Shown here: positions 17,628 through 28,253 of the stretch, piece after piece
Numbering within the stretch: position 1 is the stretch's first letter
How the letters are laid out: every line of letters begins with the position of its first letter
Origin: Haploplasma modicum ATCC 29102
GTDB taxonomy: Bacteria > Bacillota_I > Bacilli_A > Acholeplasmatales > Acholeplasmataceae
Reading direction: 5' to 3'
Assembly (NCBI RefSeq): GCF_000687835.1
Contig: NZ_JHYB01000006.1
Coordinates: 1-64,000 of the forward strand
DNA length: 64,000 nucleotides
The notes under the pieces: model-generated
What the model saw: only the letters and a program-made list of their open reading frames with translations
Told to the model about the DNA's origin: nothing
Databases searched by the model: none
Made by a program: the position numbers and the translations under genes

Positions 17628-18869
17628 CTACTCGTTAAATAATGGGTAGTTACTCATCAATTGAATAACTTCATTTTTAATTTCATTTAATATATTTTCA
17701 TCTTGATAATTTAATAATGCACGATCAATTAGTCTAACAACTAATTTCATTTCTTCCTCTTTTAATCCTCTAGTTGTAACAGCTGGACTACCTACTCTAA
17801 TTCCACTTGCATAATTTGGTTTAAGTGTATCAAATGGAATAGTATTTTTATTAATTGTAATATTTACAGAACCTAAAATATCTTCAGCTTGTTTACCGGT
17901 TAGATTTAATTTACTATAGACATCAATTAATACTAAATGATTATCTGTTGTTCCACTAACAATTCTATAACCTAGTTTACTAAATTCCTCAGCCATTGTT
18001 TTAGCATTTTTAATTACTTGCATTTGATATGTTTTAAAACTATCTTCTAACGCTTCATTAAATGCTACTGCTTTTGCTCCAATAACGTGCATTAACGGAC
18101 CACCTTGTGCTCCTGGGAAAACTGCGCTATTTACTTTTTTAGCAATTGCTTCATCATTAGTTAAGATAATACCACCACGTGGTCCTCTTAATGTTTTATG
18201 TGTAGTTGATGTAACAACATGGGCATAAGGAATTGGTGATGGGTGTAAGTTAGTTGCAACTAACCCGGCAATATGTGCCATATCAACCATTAAGTATGCT
18301 CCTACTTCATCTGCAATTTCTCTAAACTTTTTAAAATCAATAGTTCTTGAATAAGCACTTGCTCCCGCAACAATGATTTTAGGTTTAACTTTATTAGCAA
18401 TTTTTCTTACTTCTTCATAGTCAATCATTTCAGTTTCTTTATTTACACCATAAAATGCACTTTTATAGAAATTACCTGAAAATGATAATTTATAACCGTG
18501 AGTTAAATGTCCACCTTCGTTTAGTGACATTCCAAGAATTAAATCCCCTGGTTCAAGAAGTGCAGCATATGCAGCCATATTTGCTTGTGAACCTGAATGT
18601 GGTTGAACGTTTGCAAAATTAGCCCCAAATAATTTTTTCAAACTTTCGATTGCTTCATTTTCTAAAACATCAACAAATTCACATCCACCATAATATCTTT
18701 TACCTGGATAACCTTCTGCATATTTATTTGTCAAGATTGAGCCCTGCATAGTTAAAACATCATCTGAAACAAAGTTTTCTGATGCTATCAATTCTAAGTG
18801 ATTTCTCTGTCTATTTGCTTCGTTTTCTAAAGCTCCAAAGAGAATTTTTCTTATTTTATTATCTTTCAT
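17628..18869 (-). CDS. glyA: Serine hydroxymethyltransferase
   Basis: PLP enzyme that interconverts serine and glycine with tetrahydrofolate as one-carbon carrier. The PLP lysine lies in [14 protein letters not shown], and [12 protein letters not shown] and [12 protein letters not shown] are family motifs. 413 residues, normal. Its promoter lies directly upstream and no terminator separates it from rnfC, so it leads the Rnf operon. One-carbon metabolism is also served by folD at 20211. Confidence 0.96.
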   Translation of the reverse strand: MKDNKIRKILFGALENEANRQRNHLELIASENFVSDDVLTMQGSILTNKYAEGYPGKRYYGGCEFVDVLENEAIESLKKLFGANFANVQPHSGSQANMAAYAALLEPGDLILGMSLNEGGHLTHGYKLSFSGNFYKSAFYGVNKETEMIDYEEVRKIANKVKPKIIVAGASAYSRTIDFKKFREIADEVGAYLMVDMAHIAGLVATNLHPSPIPYAHVVTSTTHKTLRGPRGGIILTNDEAIAKKVNSAVFPGAQGGPLMHVIGAKAVAFNEALEDSFKTYQMQVIKNAKTMAEEFSKLGYRIVSGTTDNHLVLIDVYSKLNLTGKQAEDILGSVNITINKNTIPFDTLKPNYASGIRVGSPAVTTRGLKEEEMKLVVRLIDRALLNYQDENILNEIKNEVIQLMSNYPLFNE

Positions 18870-18891
18870 ATTATCGCCTTCTTTTATACTT

Positions 18892-18900
18892 ATTATATCA
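18892..18900 (-). promoter_or_regulatory. Extended -10 promoter for the glyA-rnf operon
   Basis: TGATATAAT on the minus strand, 22 bases before the glyA ATG, with AAGGCG as ribosome-binding site. No good -35; the upstream bases are the T-tail of the yebC terminator. No other promoter was seen between glyA and rnfC. Confidence 0.55.
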
Positions 18901-18912
18901 CAAAAAAAACGT

Positions 18913-18946
18913 AAAAAAAGATGGTTTTTTTTAATTAAACCATCTT
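18913..18946 (-). terminator. Intrinsic terminator after yebC
   Basis: A 10-bp stem AAGATGGTTT/AAACCATCTT with an A/T loop (18918-18946), continuing into a T-run on the minus strand (18913-18919). The yebC stop codon lies inside the 5' arm. Confidence 0.88.
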
Positions 18947-19664
18947 ACTCAATGATAGCGTTATTATAAACATCCTTTACGTCGTCTAACTCATCTAACA
19001 TCGTCATTAACTTGTTATACATATCGATATCTTCTTGATTTTTTAGTGTAACTTCTGTTAAAGGAACCCACATAATTTCATCTGTTACAAACTCAATTTT
19101 ATCATCAAAACTAAGTAAAGCATTACGAATCTTAGCATAGTCTGTTGACTTACCGAAGATACTTACACCTTGTTCATCTTCTTCAATATCACTTGCATCA
19201 ATATCATTTTCTATAATTATTTCTAGTATTTCATCTTCTGTCATATCTTTAATTGCAAAAACTGATTTTTCTTCAAACATATGAACAACAGAACCTGATA
19301 TTCCTAATTTTGAATTTGATTTTGTAAAACAATTTCTAACATTTGAAATTGTTCTAGCTACATTATCAGTTAAACATTCGACGATAAATAAACTATTACC
19401 TGGACCAAAACCTTCATATCTAACTTCTGAATAGTTTTCATCAGTTCCACCTTTAGCCTTATCAATTGCTCTTTTAATAATATCTCCAGGAACTTGTTCT
19501 TTTTTAGCTCTTTCAATAATTCTTTTTAGTTCCATATTAATTTCTGGATCTGGATTACCTTTAGCGGCCATATATACTTCACGACCATATTTTGAATAAA
19601 TTCTTGTTTTTGCAGCAGCAGTTTTTGCCATTGCTTGTTTTCTAACTTCAAACGCTCTTCCCAT
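18945..19664 (-). CDS. YebC/PmpR family protein
   Basis: 239-residue protein of the YebC family. The N-terminus GRAFEVRKQAMAKTAAAKTR and the SKYGREVYMAAKGNPDPEIN segment are typical. Members have been described as transcriptional regulators and, for one subgroup, as factors that relieve ribosome stalling at proline stretches; which applies here is not visible from sequence. It lies 12 bases after ppa and is followed by a strong terminator, so it ends the folD-ppa-yebC operon. Confidence 0.92.
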   Translation of the reverse strand: MGRAFEVRKQAMAKTAAAKTRIYSKYGREVYMAAKGNPDPEINMELKRIIERAKKEQVPGDIIKRAIDKAKGGTDENYSEVRYEGFGPGNSLFIVECLTDNVARTISNVRNCFTKSNSKLGISGSVVHMFEEKSVFAIKDMTEDEILEIIIENDIDASDIEEDEQGVSIFGKSTDYAKIRNALLSFDDKIEFVTDEIMWVPLTEVTLKNQEDIDMYNKLMTMLDELDDVKDVYNNAIIE

Positions 19665-19676
19665 TATTACACTTCC

Positions 19677-20210
19677 TTATTTTTTTAAAAACGTTTCTTC
19701 ATAATTTTTCATTGCATATTCAATTATTTTTTCTGCTTCTTTTCTACCTTCAATATCTAACACATATGTTTGTTTACCTTCTAAGGCCTTATATGTTTCA
19801 AAGAAGTGACCAATCTCTGTTAGTAAATGTTGTGGTAAATCATTAATATCTTTATAAGATGTCATTGATGGATCGCCCAGTGGTACTGCAATTATTTTTT
19901 CATCAACATCATCATCATCAATCATTTTCATTACACCAATTGGATAACATTCCACTAAACTCATTGGTTCAATGTCTTCTTGACATAAAACTAAGACATC
20001 AAGCGGGTCATTATCATCTGAATATGTTCTTGGTATAAAACCATAATTTGCTGGATAATGAGTTGACGTAAACAAAATTCTATCTAAAATAATTAAGCCA
20101 GTTTCTTTATCTAGCTCATATTTTTTCTTACTTCCTTTTGAAATTTCAATTACTGAGATAAACTTTTCTTTTGAAATTCGCTCTTTACTTATATCATGCC
20201 AAATATTCAT
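19677..20210 (-). CDS. ppa: Inorganic pyrophosphatase (family I)
   Basis: Soluble Mg-dependent hydrolase of pyrophosphate to phosphate. The metal-binding signature is [12 protein letters not shown], with [12 protein letters not shown] before it, both typical of family I. 177 residues, normal. It starts directly after the folD stop, with no gap, so translational coupling is likely. Confidence 0.95.
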   Translation of the reverse strand: MNIWHDISKERISKEKFISVIEISKGSKKKYELDKETGLIILDRILFTSTHYPANYGFIPRTYSDDNDPLDVLVLCQEDIEPMSLVECYPIGVMKMIDDDDVDEKIIAVPLGDPSMTSYKDINDLPQHLLTEIGHFFETYKALEGKQTYVLDIEGRKEAEKIIEYAMKNYEETFLKK

Positions 20211-21041
20211 TTAATCACGCTCCATTTTGCTTATCTTATAGACATTTTCTAAAAGTGCATTAATTGTCATTGGACCAACTCCCCTTGGAACTGGTGTTAT
20301 GTAACTTGCTTTTTTGCTGACATTTTCAAAATCAACATCGCCAATTAGTTTCCCATCAATACGGTTAATCCCGACATCAATTACGATAACCCCATCTTTA
20401 ACCATATCTTCTTTTAAGAGTTTTGCTATACCAACAGCAACAACAACTAAATCAGCTTCTTTAGTATATAATTTTATATCTTTTGTTTTACTATGACAAA
20501 TTGTAACACTTGCATTTCTATCTAGTAAAAGTTTAGCAATTGGTAGTCCTACAATCTGACTTCTTCCGATAACAACAACATTCATTCCACTTACATCAAT
20601 CTTATATTCATCGATAAGATTAATAATCCCTTGTGGGGTTGCAGCATTAATACAATCTAATTTTTGAAATAGTTTTCCTTGGTTGATTGTTGTAAAGCCG
20701 TCAATATCTTTATTAGGGTCTATTAAATTAATCATTTTCTTTTCATTAAAGCCTTTAGGTAGTGGTAATTGTAATAAAATTCCATTAACACTACTATCAT
20801 TATTTAATCTCTTGATTAATAATTCTAACTCAGACTCTTTAATATCATTACTTAAATTAATTAATTCTGTTTCAATACCAACTTCTTTAGAAGCCTTTAT
20901 TTTACCCTTTACATAAACTAAACTAGCCGGGTCTTCACCTACTAATATAATTGATGTTTTTAATTTAAGATTTTCATTTTTAATTTTAGTTTTTAATTCT
21001 TCATTTCTTTTTTTAGAAATTAAAAGCCCATCTAGCAACAT
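20211..21041 (-). CDS. folD: Bifunctional methylenetetrahydrofolate dehydrogenase/cyclohydrolase FolD
   Basis: Converts 5,10-methylene-THF to 10-formyl-THF, linking glyA to formylation reactions. VGEDPASLVYVKGKIKA carries the catalytic Lys/Tyr region, VVVIGRSQIVGLPIAKLL the dinucleotide-binding site, and PVPRGVGPMTI the C-terminal signature. 276 residues. It heads the folD-ppa-yebC operon, with its own promoter upstream. Confidence 0.96.
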   Translation of the reverse strand: MLLDGLLISKKRNEELKTKIKNENLKLKTSIILVGEDPASLVYVKGKIKASKEVGIETELINLSNDIKESELELLIKRLNNDSSVNGILLQLPLPKGFNEKKMINLIDPNKDIDGFTTINQGKLFQKLDCINAATPQGIINLIDEYKIDVSGMNVVVIGRSQIVGLPIAKLLLDRNASVTICHSKTKDIKLYTKEADLVVVAVGIAKLLKEDMVKDGVIVIDVGINRIDGKLIGDVDFENVSKKASYITPVPRGVGPMTINALLENVYKISKMERD

Positions 21042-21078
21042 ACTATCGCCTCTTCTTTACTTCTATTTATCATTTATT

Positions 21079-21087
21079 ATTATAACA
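21079..21087 (-). promoter_or_regulatory. folD extended -10 promoter
   Basis: TGTTATAAT on the minus strand, about 38 bases before the folD ATG; no strong -35. Confidence 0.5.
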
Positions 21088-21108
21088 TACAATTATATCT
21101 CTAGACCC

Positions 21109-21151
21109 AAAAATAAAAAATTAAGAGCATTACAAGTAGTAACACTCTTAA
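21109..21151 (-). terminator. Intrinsic terminator after pflB-pflA
   Basis: A 13-bp stem with two wobbles (21121-21133 with 21139-21151, arms TTAAGAGTGTTAC/GTAATGCTCTTAA), five-base loop, then TTTTTTATTTTT on the minus strand. Confidence 0.9.
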
Positions 21152-21157
21152 TATAAA

Positions 21158-21904
21158 TTATTCTTGCATATATTTAAAACCTGATTTTAAAATATTTTCT
21201 GCTATTTTAACATCATCTTTTGTTGCTTCTCTAACCCCATCAAGTGGATAAGTTAAGCCCATTTGTTCCCATTTAATTTGACCTTTAGAATGATATCCTA
21301 ACACGTCAATTTTAACTATGTTGTTAAGTGTATCTAAAAACTTTCTTAAAGTAATTAAATCATCTAAGTCGTCATTAACACCAGGAACTAAAACGTGTCT
21401 AGTGTTTACCTTAACACCTAATTCATCCAAAAATTTAGCAAAATCTAAAACTTTTTTATTCGATGATCCAACTAATACTTTATGTTTTTCATCATTGATT
21501 TGTTTGATATCTAGTAAGACTAAGTCAGTATACTTCATTAGTTCTTTAAATTTATCATTTTCTCTAACGTTATAACATGCAGCACTAGTATCAATACATG
21601 TATGAATTCCTTCACTTTTAAATTTTTTAAATAATTCTATTAGAAATGGTAATTGTAATAAAGGTTCTCCTCCACTTACAGTAATACCACCGGTTTTATA
21701 AAATGATTTATACTTTGAAAAGTCATTAAAGATTTCATCAACTGACATTAATTTGTTAGTTCTTGTACTCCATGTATCTCTATTATGGCAAAACTGACAT
21801 TTAAATGGACACCCTTGTAAAAATACAATATATCTTACTCCTGGTCCATCAAATGCGCCAAATGTTTCTATCGAATGAACGTTACCAACATTATCTACTT
21901 TCAT
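21158..21904 (-). CDS. pflA: Pyruvate formate-lyase activating enzyme
   Basis: Radical-SAM enzyme that installs the glycyl radical on PflB. The cluster motif [12 protein letters not shown] is the standard CxxxCxxC, and GGEPLLQ and the N-terminal [13 protein letters not shown] are family features. 248 residues. Its ATG lies 14 bases inside the 3' end of pflB, so the two are translationally coupled; a terminator follows. Confidence 0.96.
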   Translation of the reverse strand: MKVDNVGNVHSIETFGAFDGPGVRYIVFLQGCPFKCQFCHNRDTWSTRTNKLMSVDEIFNDFSKYKSFYKTGGITVSGGEPLLQLPFLIELFKKFKSEGIHTCIDTSAACYNVRENDKFKELMKYTDLVLLDIKQINDEKHKVLVGSSNKKVLDFAKFLDELGVKVNTRHVLVPGVNDDLDDLITLRKFLDTLNNIVKIDVLGYHSKGQIKWEQMGLTYPLDGVREATKDDVKIAENILKSGFKYMQE

Positions 21905-24161
21905 GGAATGTTCTACTAATAACTTCTAACTTTTGTTCATTTGTTAGGTTTGAGAAGTTAACAGCATAACCTGATACTCTAATTGTTAAGTTTGGATATA
22001 AATCTGGATTATTATAAGCTTCTACTAATGTTTCACGGTTTAAAATATTAACATTTAAGTGATATCCGCCACTGTTGAAATATCCATTTAAAATTCCAAC
22101 TAAGTTATCAACTTTAATGTCACCTTCAAATGTAAAGCCGTCTTCAGTAATAACTTCATCACTCTTACCAAGTGATTGTGGAATCATTGTAAATGTATTT
22201 GAAATACCATCTTGACATGATTCACATGGAATCTTAGCAACACTTAATAATGATTTTAAAGCACCTGAGTTATCTCTACCGTGCATTGGGTTAGCACCTG
22301 GAGCAAATGCTTCTCCAGCTCTTCTACCATCTGGTGTATTACCTGTTTTCTTACCATAAACTACGTTTGAAGTAATTGTTAATACACTCATTGTAGGAAC
22401 TGAGTTTCTATATGTATGATTTGATTTAATCTTGTTCATAAATACTTCAACTACTTTAACAGCTAATTGATCAACTGCATCATCATTGTTTCCATATTTA
22501 GGGAAGTCTCCTTCTGTTTCAAAGTCAACAACTAAACCTGTTTCTTCATCATAAATTGGTTTTACTTTTGCATGTTTAATAGCTGATAATGAGTCTGCAA
22601 CTACTGATAATCCTGCAACACCTGTTGCGAAGAATCTTGTTACATTTACATCATGTAGAGCCATTTCAACTTTTTCATATGCATATTTATCATGCATGTA
22701 GTGAATAATATTTAATGCGTTAACATAAACTTCTGCTAATTCATCCATTGTTTTATCAAAACGATTCCAAACTTCATCAAAATCTAATACATCTGTTTTT
22801 AAAACGTCTGTTACATATTTTGTAAATACTTGATCGCCTGATTTTTCATCACGACCACCATTTATTGCATATAGTAATGCTTTTGCTAAGTTTGCACGTG
22901 CTCCGAAGAATTGCATTTCTTTACCAATAGCCATTGGTGAAACACAACATGCAATACCATAATCATCACCATGTGTTGGTCTCATTTGTTCATCATTTTC
23001 ATATTGAATACTTGATGTATCAATTGAAACTTTTGCACAGAAACGTTTGAAGTTTTCAGGTAATCCATCTGACCATAAAACTGTTAAGTTTGGTTCTGCT
23101 GATGTTCCTAAATTATATAATGTTTGTAAGTATCTAAATGAGTTTTTAGTTACATAACTTCTACCATCTAAATTCATACCACCGATTGATTCAGTAACCC
23201 ATGTTGGATCTCCTGTAAATAAGTCATTATATTCTGGTGTTCTAGCAAATCTAATCATTCTTAATTTCATGATGAAATGATCTATTAATTCTTGAGCTTC
23301 AACTTCAGTTAAAAGCCCATTTGCAATATCTCTTTCAATATAAATATCTAAGAATGTTGATGTTCTACCTAAACTCATCGCAGCACCATTTTGTTCTTTA
23401 ACTGCTGCAAGATATGCTAAGTATACCCATTGGATTGCTTCTGCTGCATTTTCTGCTGGTCTTGAAATATCAAAACCGTAAATATTACCTAACTCAATTA
23501 ATTCTTTAAGTGAATTAATTTGATCTGTAATTTCTTCTCTAAGTCTAATTTTGTCTTCTGTCATTGGGAAAGTAATTTGTTCTTTCTCCATTTGTCTTTG
23601 TTTAATTAAAAAGTTAACACCGTATAAAGCAACTCTTCTATAGTCACCAATAATTCTACCTCTACCATAACCGTCAGGTAGACCTGTAACTACACCACTT
23701 CTTCTTGCTGCTCTAATTTCTTTTGTATATGCATCAAATACACCTTGGTTATGTGTTTTTCTATATTCAGTAAAAATATGTTTTAAGTTTTCATCAATTT
23801 CATAACCGTATGCACTTGCAGCATTTACTGCAATGTTAATTCCACCATATGGATGGAATGCTCTTTTAAATGGTTTGTCTGTTTGTAATCCAACAATTTT
23901 TTCTAATTTTTGATCAATGTATCCTGCACCATGTGAAACGATTGATGATACTACACTTGTATCTAATTCAATAACTCCACCTTTTTGTTTTTCTTCTTTT
24001 AAAAAGTTAAAAAACATTTCGTTTAATTTCTTACTTGCATCTGTTGCTCCTGCTAAGAAATTTGAACTTCCTGTATATTCAGTATAGTTACTACTGATAA
24101 AATCTCTCACGTCAACTGTCTTTTCCCAGTTACCGCCTTTAAAACCTTCCCATGCTTTCAT
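21891..24161 (-). CDS. pflB: Formate C-acetyltransferase (pyruvate formate-lyase)
   Basis: Cleaves pyruvate to acetyl-CoA and formate under anoxic conditions through a glycyl radical. The adjacent catalytic cysteines are in GIACCVSP and the radical glycine in RVSGYAV (Gly731 of 756). The N-terminal PFL domain and C-terminal Gly-radical domain are complete. AAGGAG precedes the ATG. With pflA it forms a two-gene operon. Formate produced here could feed folate one-carbon metabolism, but no formate-THF ligase is in view. Confidence 0.97.
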   Translation of the reverse strand: MKAWEGFKGGNWEKTVDVRDFISSNYTEYTGSSNFLAGATDASKKLNEMFFNFLKEEKQKGGVIELDTSVVSSIVSHGAGYIDQKLEKIVGLQTDKPFKRAFHPYGGINIAVNAASAYGYEIDENLKHIFTEYRKTHNQGVFDAYTKEIRAARRSGVVTGLPDGYGRGRIIGDYRRVALYGVNFLIKQRQMEKEQITFPMTEDKIRLREEITDQINSLKELIELGNIYGFDISRPAENAAEAIQWVYLAYLAAVKEQNGAAMSLGRTSTFLDIYIERDIANGLLTEVEAQELIDHFIMKLRMIRFARTPEYNDLFTGDPTWVTESIGGMNLDGRSYVTKNSFRYLQTLYNLGTSAEPNLTVLWSDGLPENFKRFCAKVSIDTSSIQYENDEQMRPTHGDDYGIACCVSPMAIGKEMQFFGARANLAKALLYAINGGRDEKSGDQVFTKYVTDVLKTDVLDFDEVWNRFDKTMDELAEVYVNALNIIHYMHDKYAYEKVEMALHDVNVTRFFATGVAGLSVVADSLSAIKHAKVKPIYDEETGLVVDFETEGDFPKYGNNDDAVDQLAVKVVEVFMNKIKSNHTYRNSVPTMSVLTITSNVVYGKKTGNTPDGRRAGEAFAPGANPMHGRDNSGALKSLLSVAKIPCESCQDGISNTFTMIPQSLGKSDEVITEDGFTFEGDIKVDNLVGILNGYFNSGGYHLNVNILNRETLVEAYNNPDLYPNLTIRVSGYAVNFSNLTNEQKLEVISRTFHESR

Positions 24162-24207
24162 TACTATTCACTCCTTAATAATATTTACTACATGATTTAT
24201 CATTTTT

Positions 24208-24263
24208 ATTATATACCAATAGCAACTGTTATGCATTTTTATCTTGATGAAAACGTTTTTTCA
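24208..24263 (-). promoter_or_regulatory. pflB promoter with an upstream cre-like element
   Basis: A -10 TATAAT (24208-24213) lies 47 bases before pflB; the -35 is poor. About 35 bases farther upstream (24248-24263) is tgaaaacgttttttca, which resembles a catabolite-response element (TGWAANCGNTNWCA) with two extra T. It overlaps the mfd stop codon. CcpA control of pfl is known in lactic acid bacteria; here it is a guess. Confidence 0.35.
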
Positions 24264-27200
24264 CATAATTATTTTTGACAAATATTCTTCAATTATGATA
24301 GAAAATGTTAACAACCAGTGTTGTTTATTGTTATTATAATTAAGTTCAATACCAACTTCATCGTTTAAATAACTGAGTTTAAGATCATACTCACTTTTGT
24401 TAACAACTTCAAATAGTTTTCTTCCATCAATATTTTTACTTGATAGTTTATCTACTGAAATTCTAACACTCCCACGTCCGTTTATTATCTTATAACCACC
24501 GATTTTATAAAATAGTTTTTTAAATAATTTTTCATACATATATTCTTTTAACTCGTCACTTAATTTACCAAATCTATCTTCTAGTTCATTTTCTAGTTCC
24601 TTTAGCTCAGAAGTAGTTTGAATCTTGTTTATTTGTTTATGAATTTCAATTCTAATACTATCTTCTTCAATATATTCCTTATCTACCGTACGTTTTGAAT
24701 ATATATTAGTATTTTCGCTTTCAACCTTTAACTCATCCTTATTATGGATAACTTCATTTAAGAGCTGCATATACATTTCAAAACCAACTGAATCGATAAA
24801 GCCTGATTGTTCACTACCTAAAATATCACCAGCACCTCTAATCGATAAATCTCTTAAAGCAATCTTATAGCCACTTCCTAATTCCGTAAATTCTTCAAGC
24901 ACTTTTAATCTCTTATATGCTTCATCATTTAAGTCTTTATTTGCTTCATGCATTAAATATGCATAAGCAATCTTATCACTTCTACCAACCCTACCTCTAA
25001 TTTGATAAAGTTGAGATAGACCTAGTTTATCTGCATCATGAATAATTAAAGTATTAGTGTTTGGAATATCAATTCCCGTTTCAATAATTGTTGTTGAAAC
25101 TAAGACATCATACTCATGATCTATAAAATCACTAATTGTATCTTCTAACTTATTTTTAGTCATCTTACCGTGCGCATAAGTAATTCTCGCTTCTGGAACT
25201 AAGTCTTTAATCTTTAAAACAATTCGTTCAATATCAACAACTTTGTTATATAAATAAAACACTTGTCCCCCTCGAGCAATCTCTCTTCTAATTGCCTCTT
25301 TTACTAAAGCATCTTCCCTTGGTATAACATAAGTCTGAACTGGATATCTGTTTCTTGGTGGCGTTTCAATTGTTGTTAGATCTTTTAATCCCATCATTGT
25401 CATTTGTAACGTTCTAGGAATTGGTGTTGCACTAAGGGTTAAGCTATCAACATTTACTTTTATTTCTTTAATACGTTCTTTATGCATAACTCCAAATCTT
25501 TGTTCCTCATCGACTACCATTAAACCTAAATCACTAAATTTAACATCCTCTGATAATAAGCGATGAGTCCCAACAACAACATCAACTAATCCTTTACCTA
25601 GTTTATCAATTGTTTCTTTTTGCTTTTTAGCACTAACAAATCTACTCATTAAAGAAACTACTGCCCCAAACTTCTCAAACCTTGATTTAAAGGTTAAATA
25701 ATGCTGTCTAGCAAGCACTGTAGTTGGAACTAGGTATAATACTTGTTTCCCTGATAAAACAGCCTTAAAAGCTGCTCTAAGAGCAACTTCGGTCTTACCA
25801 AACCCAACATCACCGATAATTAACAAGTCCATTGGTTTAGGTCTTTGCATCAACTCTTTAACTTTCTTAATACTTGTTTCTTGGTCTTTCGTTAATTCAT
25901 ATTTAAAATCATTTTCAAACTCAATTTGAAGATTATCATCAGCATTAAACTCATAACCAATTGTTTCTTCTCTAAGCGCATAAAGTTTAATTAATCTATC
26001 ACTTAATTCTTTAATTTTCTTTCTTACTTCACGTTTGGTAGCATCCCATTGCTTGCTACCCATTTTTGATAATTTAGGAATTACTCCCTCTTCACTACTA
26101 TATTTTAAGACTAAATCAATTTGGTCAATTGGTACGTATAATGACTCATCATCCTTATACATAATATACAAATAGTCTTTAGTTCCACCACTTAAATCCA
26201 TGGTTTTTAAGCCCATATATTTACCAATACCAAAGTCATAATGAACAACATAATCACCAACATTTAACTCATCAACATTACTAATTTTAGTTGCTTGATT
26301 TAAAACACTACGATACTTAGCTTTTCTGTTTGATTTAAAATTAAATATACTCTCTTCATTGATGAAAATAACTTTTTCGCGATTTAAAATAAATGAACCA
26401 ACAATTTGTTCAGTAGTTAAAGAATAATCATTAAAATCTTTTGACGCAAAATATTCAAGTAGTTTTTTCTTATAAAAATCATTGTTGATTGAAATAATGA
26501 TTTCATAATTCTTGTAGCTGTTGATAAGGTCATAGTAAAAAAGTGGTAAGTTTTCAAAATATTCAGTAGTTTTTAATACTCCTATATCAAATCCTACTTC
26601 ACTAATTTTGCCGTTAGTAATAAAAATATCACTTCTAGCAAACATATTTAAGTAGTTTTGATAAAAAGGAATAGATGAAAAACTTTTACCATCTAATGTT
26701 CTTTCGAAAGTTTGTAAATCATCAATTTTTTGTTTTTCATTAATCTCACTTTTATGTTTATCAATAATAATTATTTGTTTATTAGAAACAAAATCAATAA
26801 CCGACGTTTCTTCTTCATTAAAGAATGGAATATAAATATTAAGTGTTTGTAAGTTTTTTCTTAAAGCTATTTTTTCCATATCTTCATCAAATCTTTGTAA
26901 TTCTTTTTTTGATAACTTAAAATTACTAAAGTGTTTATCAATTCTCTTTATTGCCTCATCCATCATTTTTGTTGTATAGAAAAGTTCGTAAAGCGGACTA
27001 ACTTCTATTTTTTCAACTTGAGCAATAGATTTCTGAGTTTCAGGATCAAAAACTTTAATACTTTCTAAATAGTTATCAAAAAAATCCAGTCTAAAAGGAC
27101 CTTCATTGTCTCTTGGATAAATATCAACAATTCCACCTCTAATGGAAAATGTTCCTGGCATATCTACAATATAACTAAAAGAATAGCCACTACTAATTAA

Positions 27201-27635
27201 GAAATCCCTAATCCCATTATAATCATACTCTTTATTTTTTTCTAAGACTAAATTACTATTCAAATAGTCTATAGGCTTTAACTGACGCATTAAAATACCA
27301 TCTAGAGTTGTTACAACAATACTTTTTTTATTTCTTAATAATCTTCTAATTGTAAATAATCTTTCACTTTGAAATTCAGGACTACCTAATGACATTACTT
27401 GAGTTAATGTTTGATCAATTGGATAAAATAAAATATCTTCCTCATCCATAATTAAATTAAGACTATCATAATATTTTTGAGCTTCATATAAATTAGGAAG
27501 TACGACAAAAATTGTTTCATCTTTTTGATAAAACAGATCTTTAATTAAATATATATTATAACTATCTACTGAATTATAATAATATTTTTCATTATTTAAT
27601 AAAATATTTTTAAACTCTTTATTCAATATTTTCAT
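24261..27635 (-). CDS. mfd: Transcription-repair coupling factor Mfd
   Basis: DNA translocase that removes RNA polymerase stalled at lesions and recruits UvrA. 1124 residues with the full domain order: UvrB-like N-terminal part (GSPEFQSERLFTIRR, FSIRGGIVDIYP), RNA-polymerase-binding CarD-like domain (NVGDYVVHYDFGIGKYMGL), helicase motifs GDVGFGKTEVALRAAF (Walker A), DEEQRFG, SATPIPRTLQM and QIRGRVGRS, and a C-terminal TRCF domain. The stop is TGA. It follows pth, whose terminator lies in the short gap. Confidence 0.97.
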   Translation of the reverse strand: MKILNKEFKNILLNNEKYYYNSVDSYNIYLIKDLFYQKDETIFVVLPNLYEAQKYYDSLNLIMDEEDILFYPIDQTLTQVMSLGSPEFQSERLFTIRRLLRNKKSIVVTTLDGILMRQLKPIDYLNSNLVLEKNKEYDYNGIRDFLISSGYSFSYIVDMPGTFSIRGGIVDIYPRDNEGPFRLDFFDNYLESIKVFDPETQKSIAQVEKIEVSPLYELFYTTKMMDEAIKRIDKHFSNFKLSKKELQRFDEDMEKIALRKNLQTLNIYIPFFNEEETSVIDFVSNKQIIIIDKHKSEINEKQKIDDLQTFERTLDGKSFSSIPFYQNYLNMFARSDIFITNGKISEVGFDIGVLKTTEYFENLPLFYYDLINSYKNYEIIISINNDFYKKKLLEYFASKDFNDYSLTTEQIVGSFILNREKVIFINEESIFNFKSNRKAKYRSVLNQATKISNVDELNVGDYVVHYDFGIGKYMGLKTMDLSGGTKDYLYIMYKDDESLYVPIDQIDLVLKYSSEEGVIPKLSKMGSKQWDATKREVRKKIKELSDRLIKLYALREETIGYEFNADDNLQIEFENDFKYELTKDQETSIKKVKELMQRPKPMDLLIIGDVGFGKTEVALRAAFKAVLSGKQVLYLVPTTVLARQHYLTFKSRFEKFGAVVSLMSRFVSAKKQKETIDKLGKGLVDVVVGTHRLLSEDVKFSDLGLMVVDEEQRFGVMHKERIKEIKVNVDSLTLSATPIPRTLQMTMMGLKDLTTIETPPRNRYPVQTYVIPREDALVKEAIRREIARGGQVFYLYNKVVDIERIVLKIKDLVPEARITYAHGKMTKNKLEDTISDFIDHEYDVLVSTTIIETGIDIPNTNTLIIHDADKLGLSQLYQIRGRVGRSDKIAYAYLMHEANKDLNDEAYKRLKVLEEFTELGSGYKIALRDLSIRGAGDILGSEQSGFIDSVGFEMYMQLLNEVIHNKDELKVESENTNIYSKRTVDKEYIEEDSIRIEIHKQINKIQTTSELKELENELEDRFGKLSDELKEYMYEKLFKKLFYKIGGYKIINGRGSVRISVDKLSSKNIDGRKLFEVVNKSEYDLKLSYLNDEVGIELNYNNNKQHWLLTFSIIIEEYLSKIIM

Positions 27636-27649
27636 CTTTCACCTCAAGT

Positions 27650-27673
27650 AAAGAAAAGGGCTAAAAAGCCCTT
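27650..27673 (-). terminator. Intrinsic terminator after pth
   Basis: A 7-bp stem AAGGGCT/AGCCCTT with a TTTT loop (27656-27673), followed by TTCTTT on the minus strand. The pth stop codon overlaps the 5' arm. Only 15 bases then remain before mfd, so some read-through into mfd is likely. Confidence 0.75.
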
Positions 27674-28241
27674 AGTTATTTGTGTTATATTTAGTCATTA
27701 CATCTTTAAAATATTGTTCACTTATAAAATCATCAACAACATTCATAGCATCAATAACTACAGGTTTAATTGTTTCTAGTTCTTGTTTACTAAATTTACC
27801 TAAAACATAATGATCTAGTGGCATTGATTTATCTAATCCAATTCCAAATCTTATTCTTTTAAAATCTTTCGTATTTAGATGTTTAATAATATCTTTAACG
27901 CCATTATGACCACCATGGCCATTAGTTTCTCTTACTCTTAACTTACCAAGTTCTAAGTCAATGTCATCGTATATTACTAATATATCATCTACTTCTATTT
28001 TATAATATGACATGATTTTACTAAGAGCATTACCACTTAGGTTAACATATGTTGTTGGTTTTGAAAATATTACTTTTTCACCATTTATTCTTTTCTCAGC
28101 AATAAATGATTCTAGTTTACTATCAAATTTAAAATCAATATTTAATTTTTGAGCAATTTCATCTAAAACGATAAAACCAACATTGTGTCTAGTTAAATGA
28201 TATTTTTCACCGACATTACCTAAACCTATAATTAATTTCAT
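27672..28241 (-). CDS. pth: Peptidyl-tRNA hydrolase
   Basis: Releases peptides from dropped-off peptidyl-tRNA. MKLIIGLGNVGEKYHLTRHNVGF contains the catalytic His20 (in TRHN), and KPTTYVNLSG and YDDIDLELGKLR are conserved. 189 residues. It lies 12 bases downstream of prs and upstream of mfd, a gene order common in Firmicutes (prs-pth-mfd). Confidence 0.96.
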   Translation of the reverse strand: MKLIIGLGNVGEKYHLTRHNVGFIVLDEIAQKLNIDFKFDSKLESFIAEKRINGEKVIFSKPTTYVNLSGNALSKIMSYYKIEVDDILVIYDDIDLELGKLRVRETNGHGGHNGVKDIIKHLNTKDFKRIRFGIGLDKSMPLDHYVLGKFSKQELETIKPVVIDAMNVVDDFISEQYFKDVMTKYNTNN

Positions 28242-28253
28242 TTAATCACTTCT

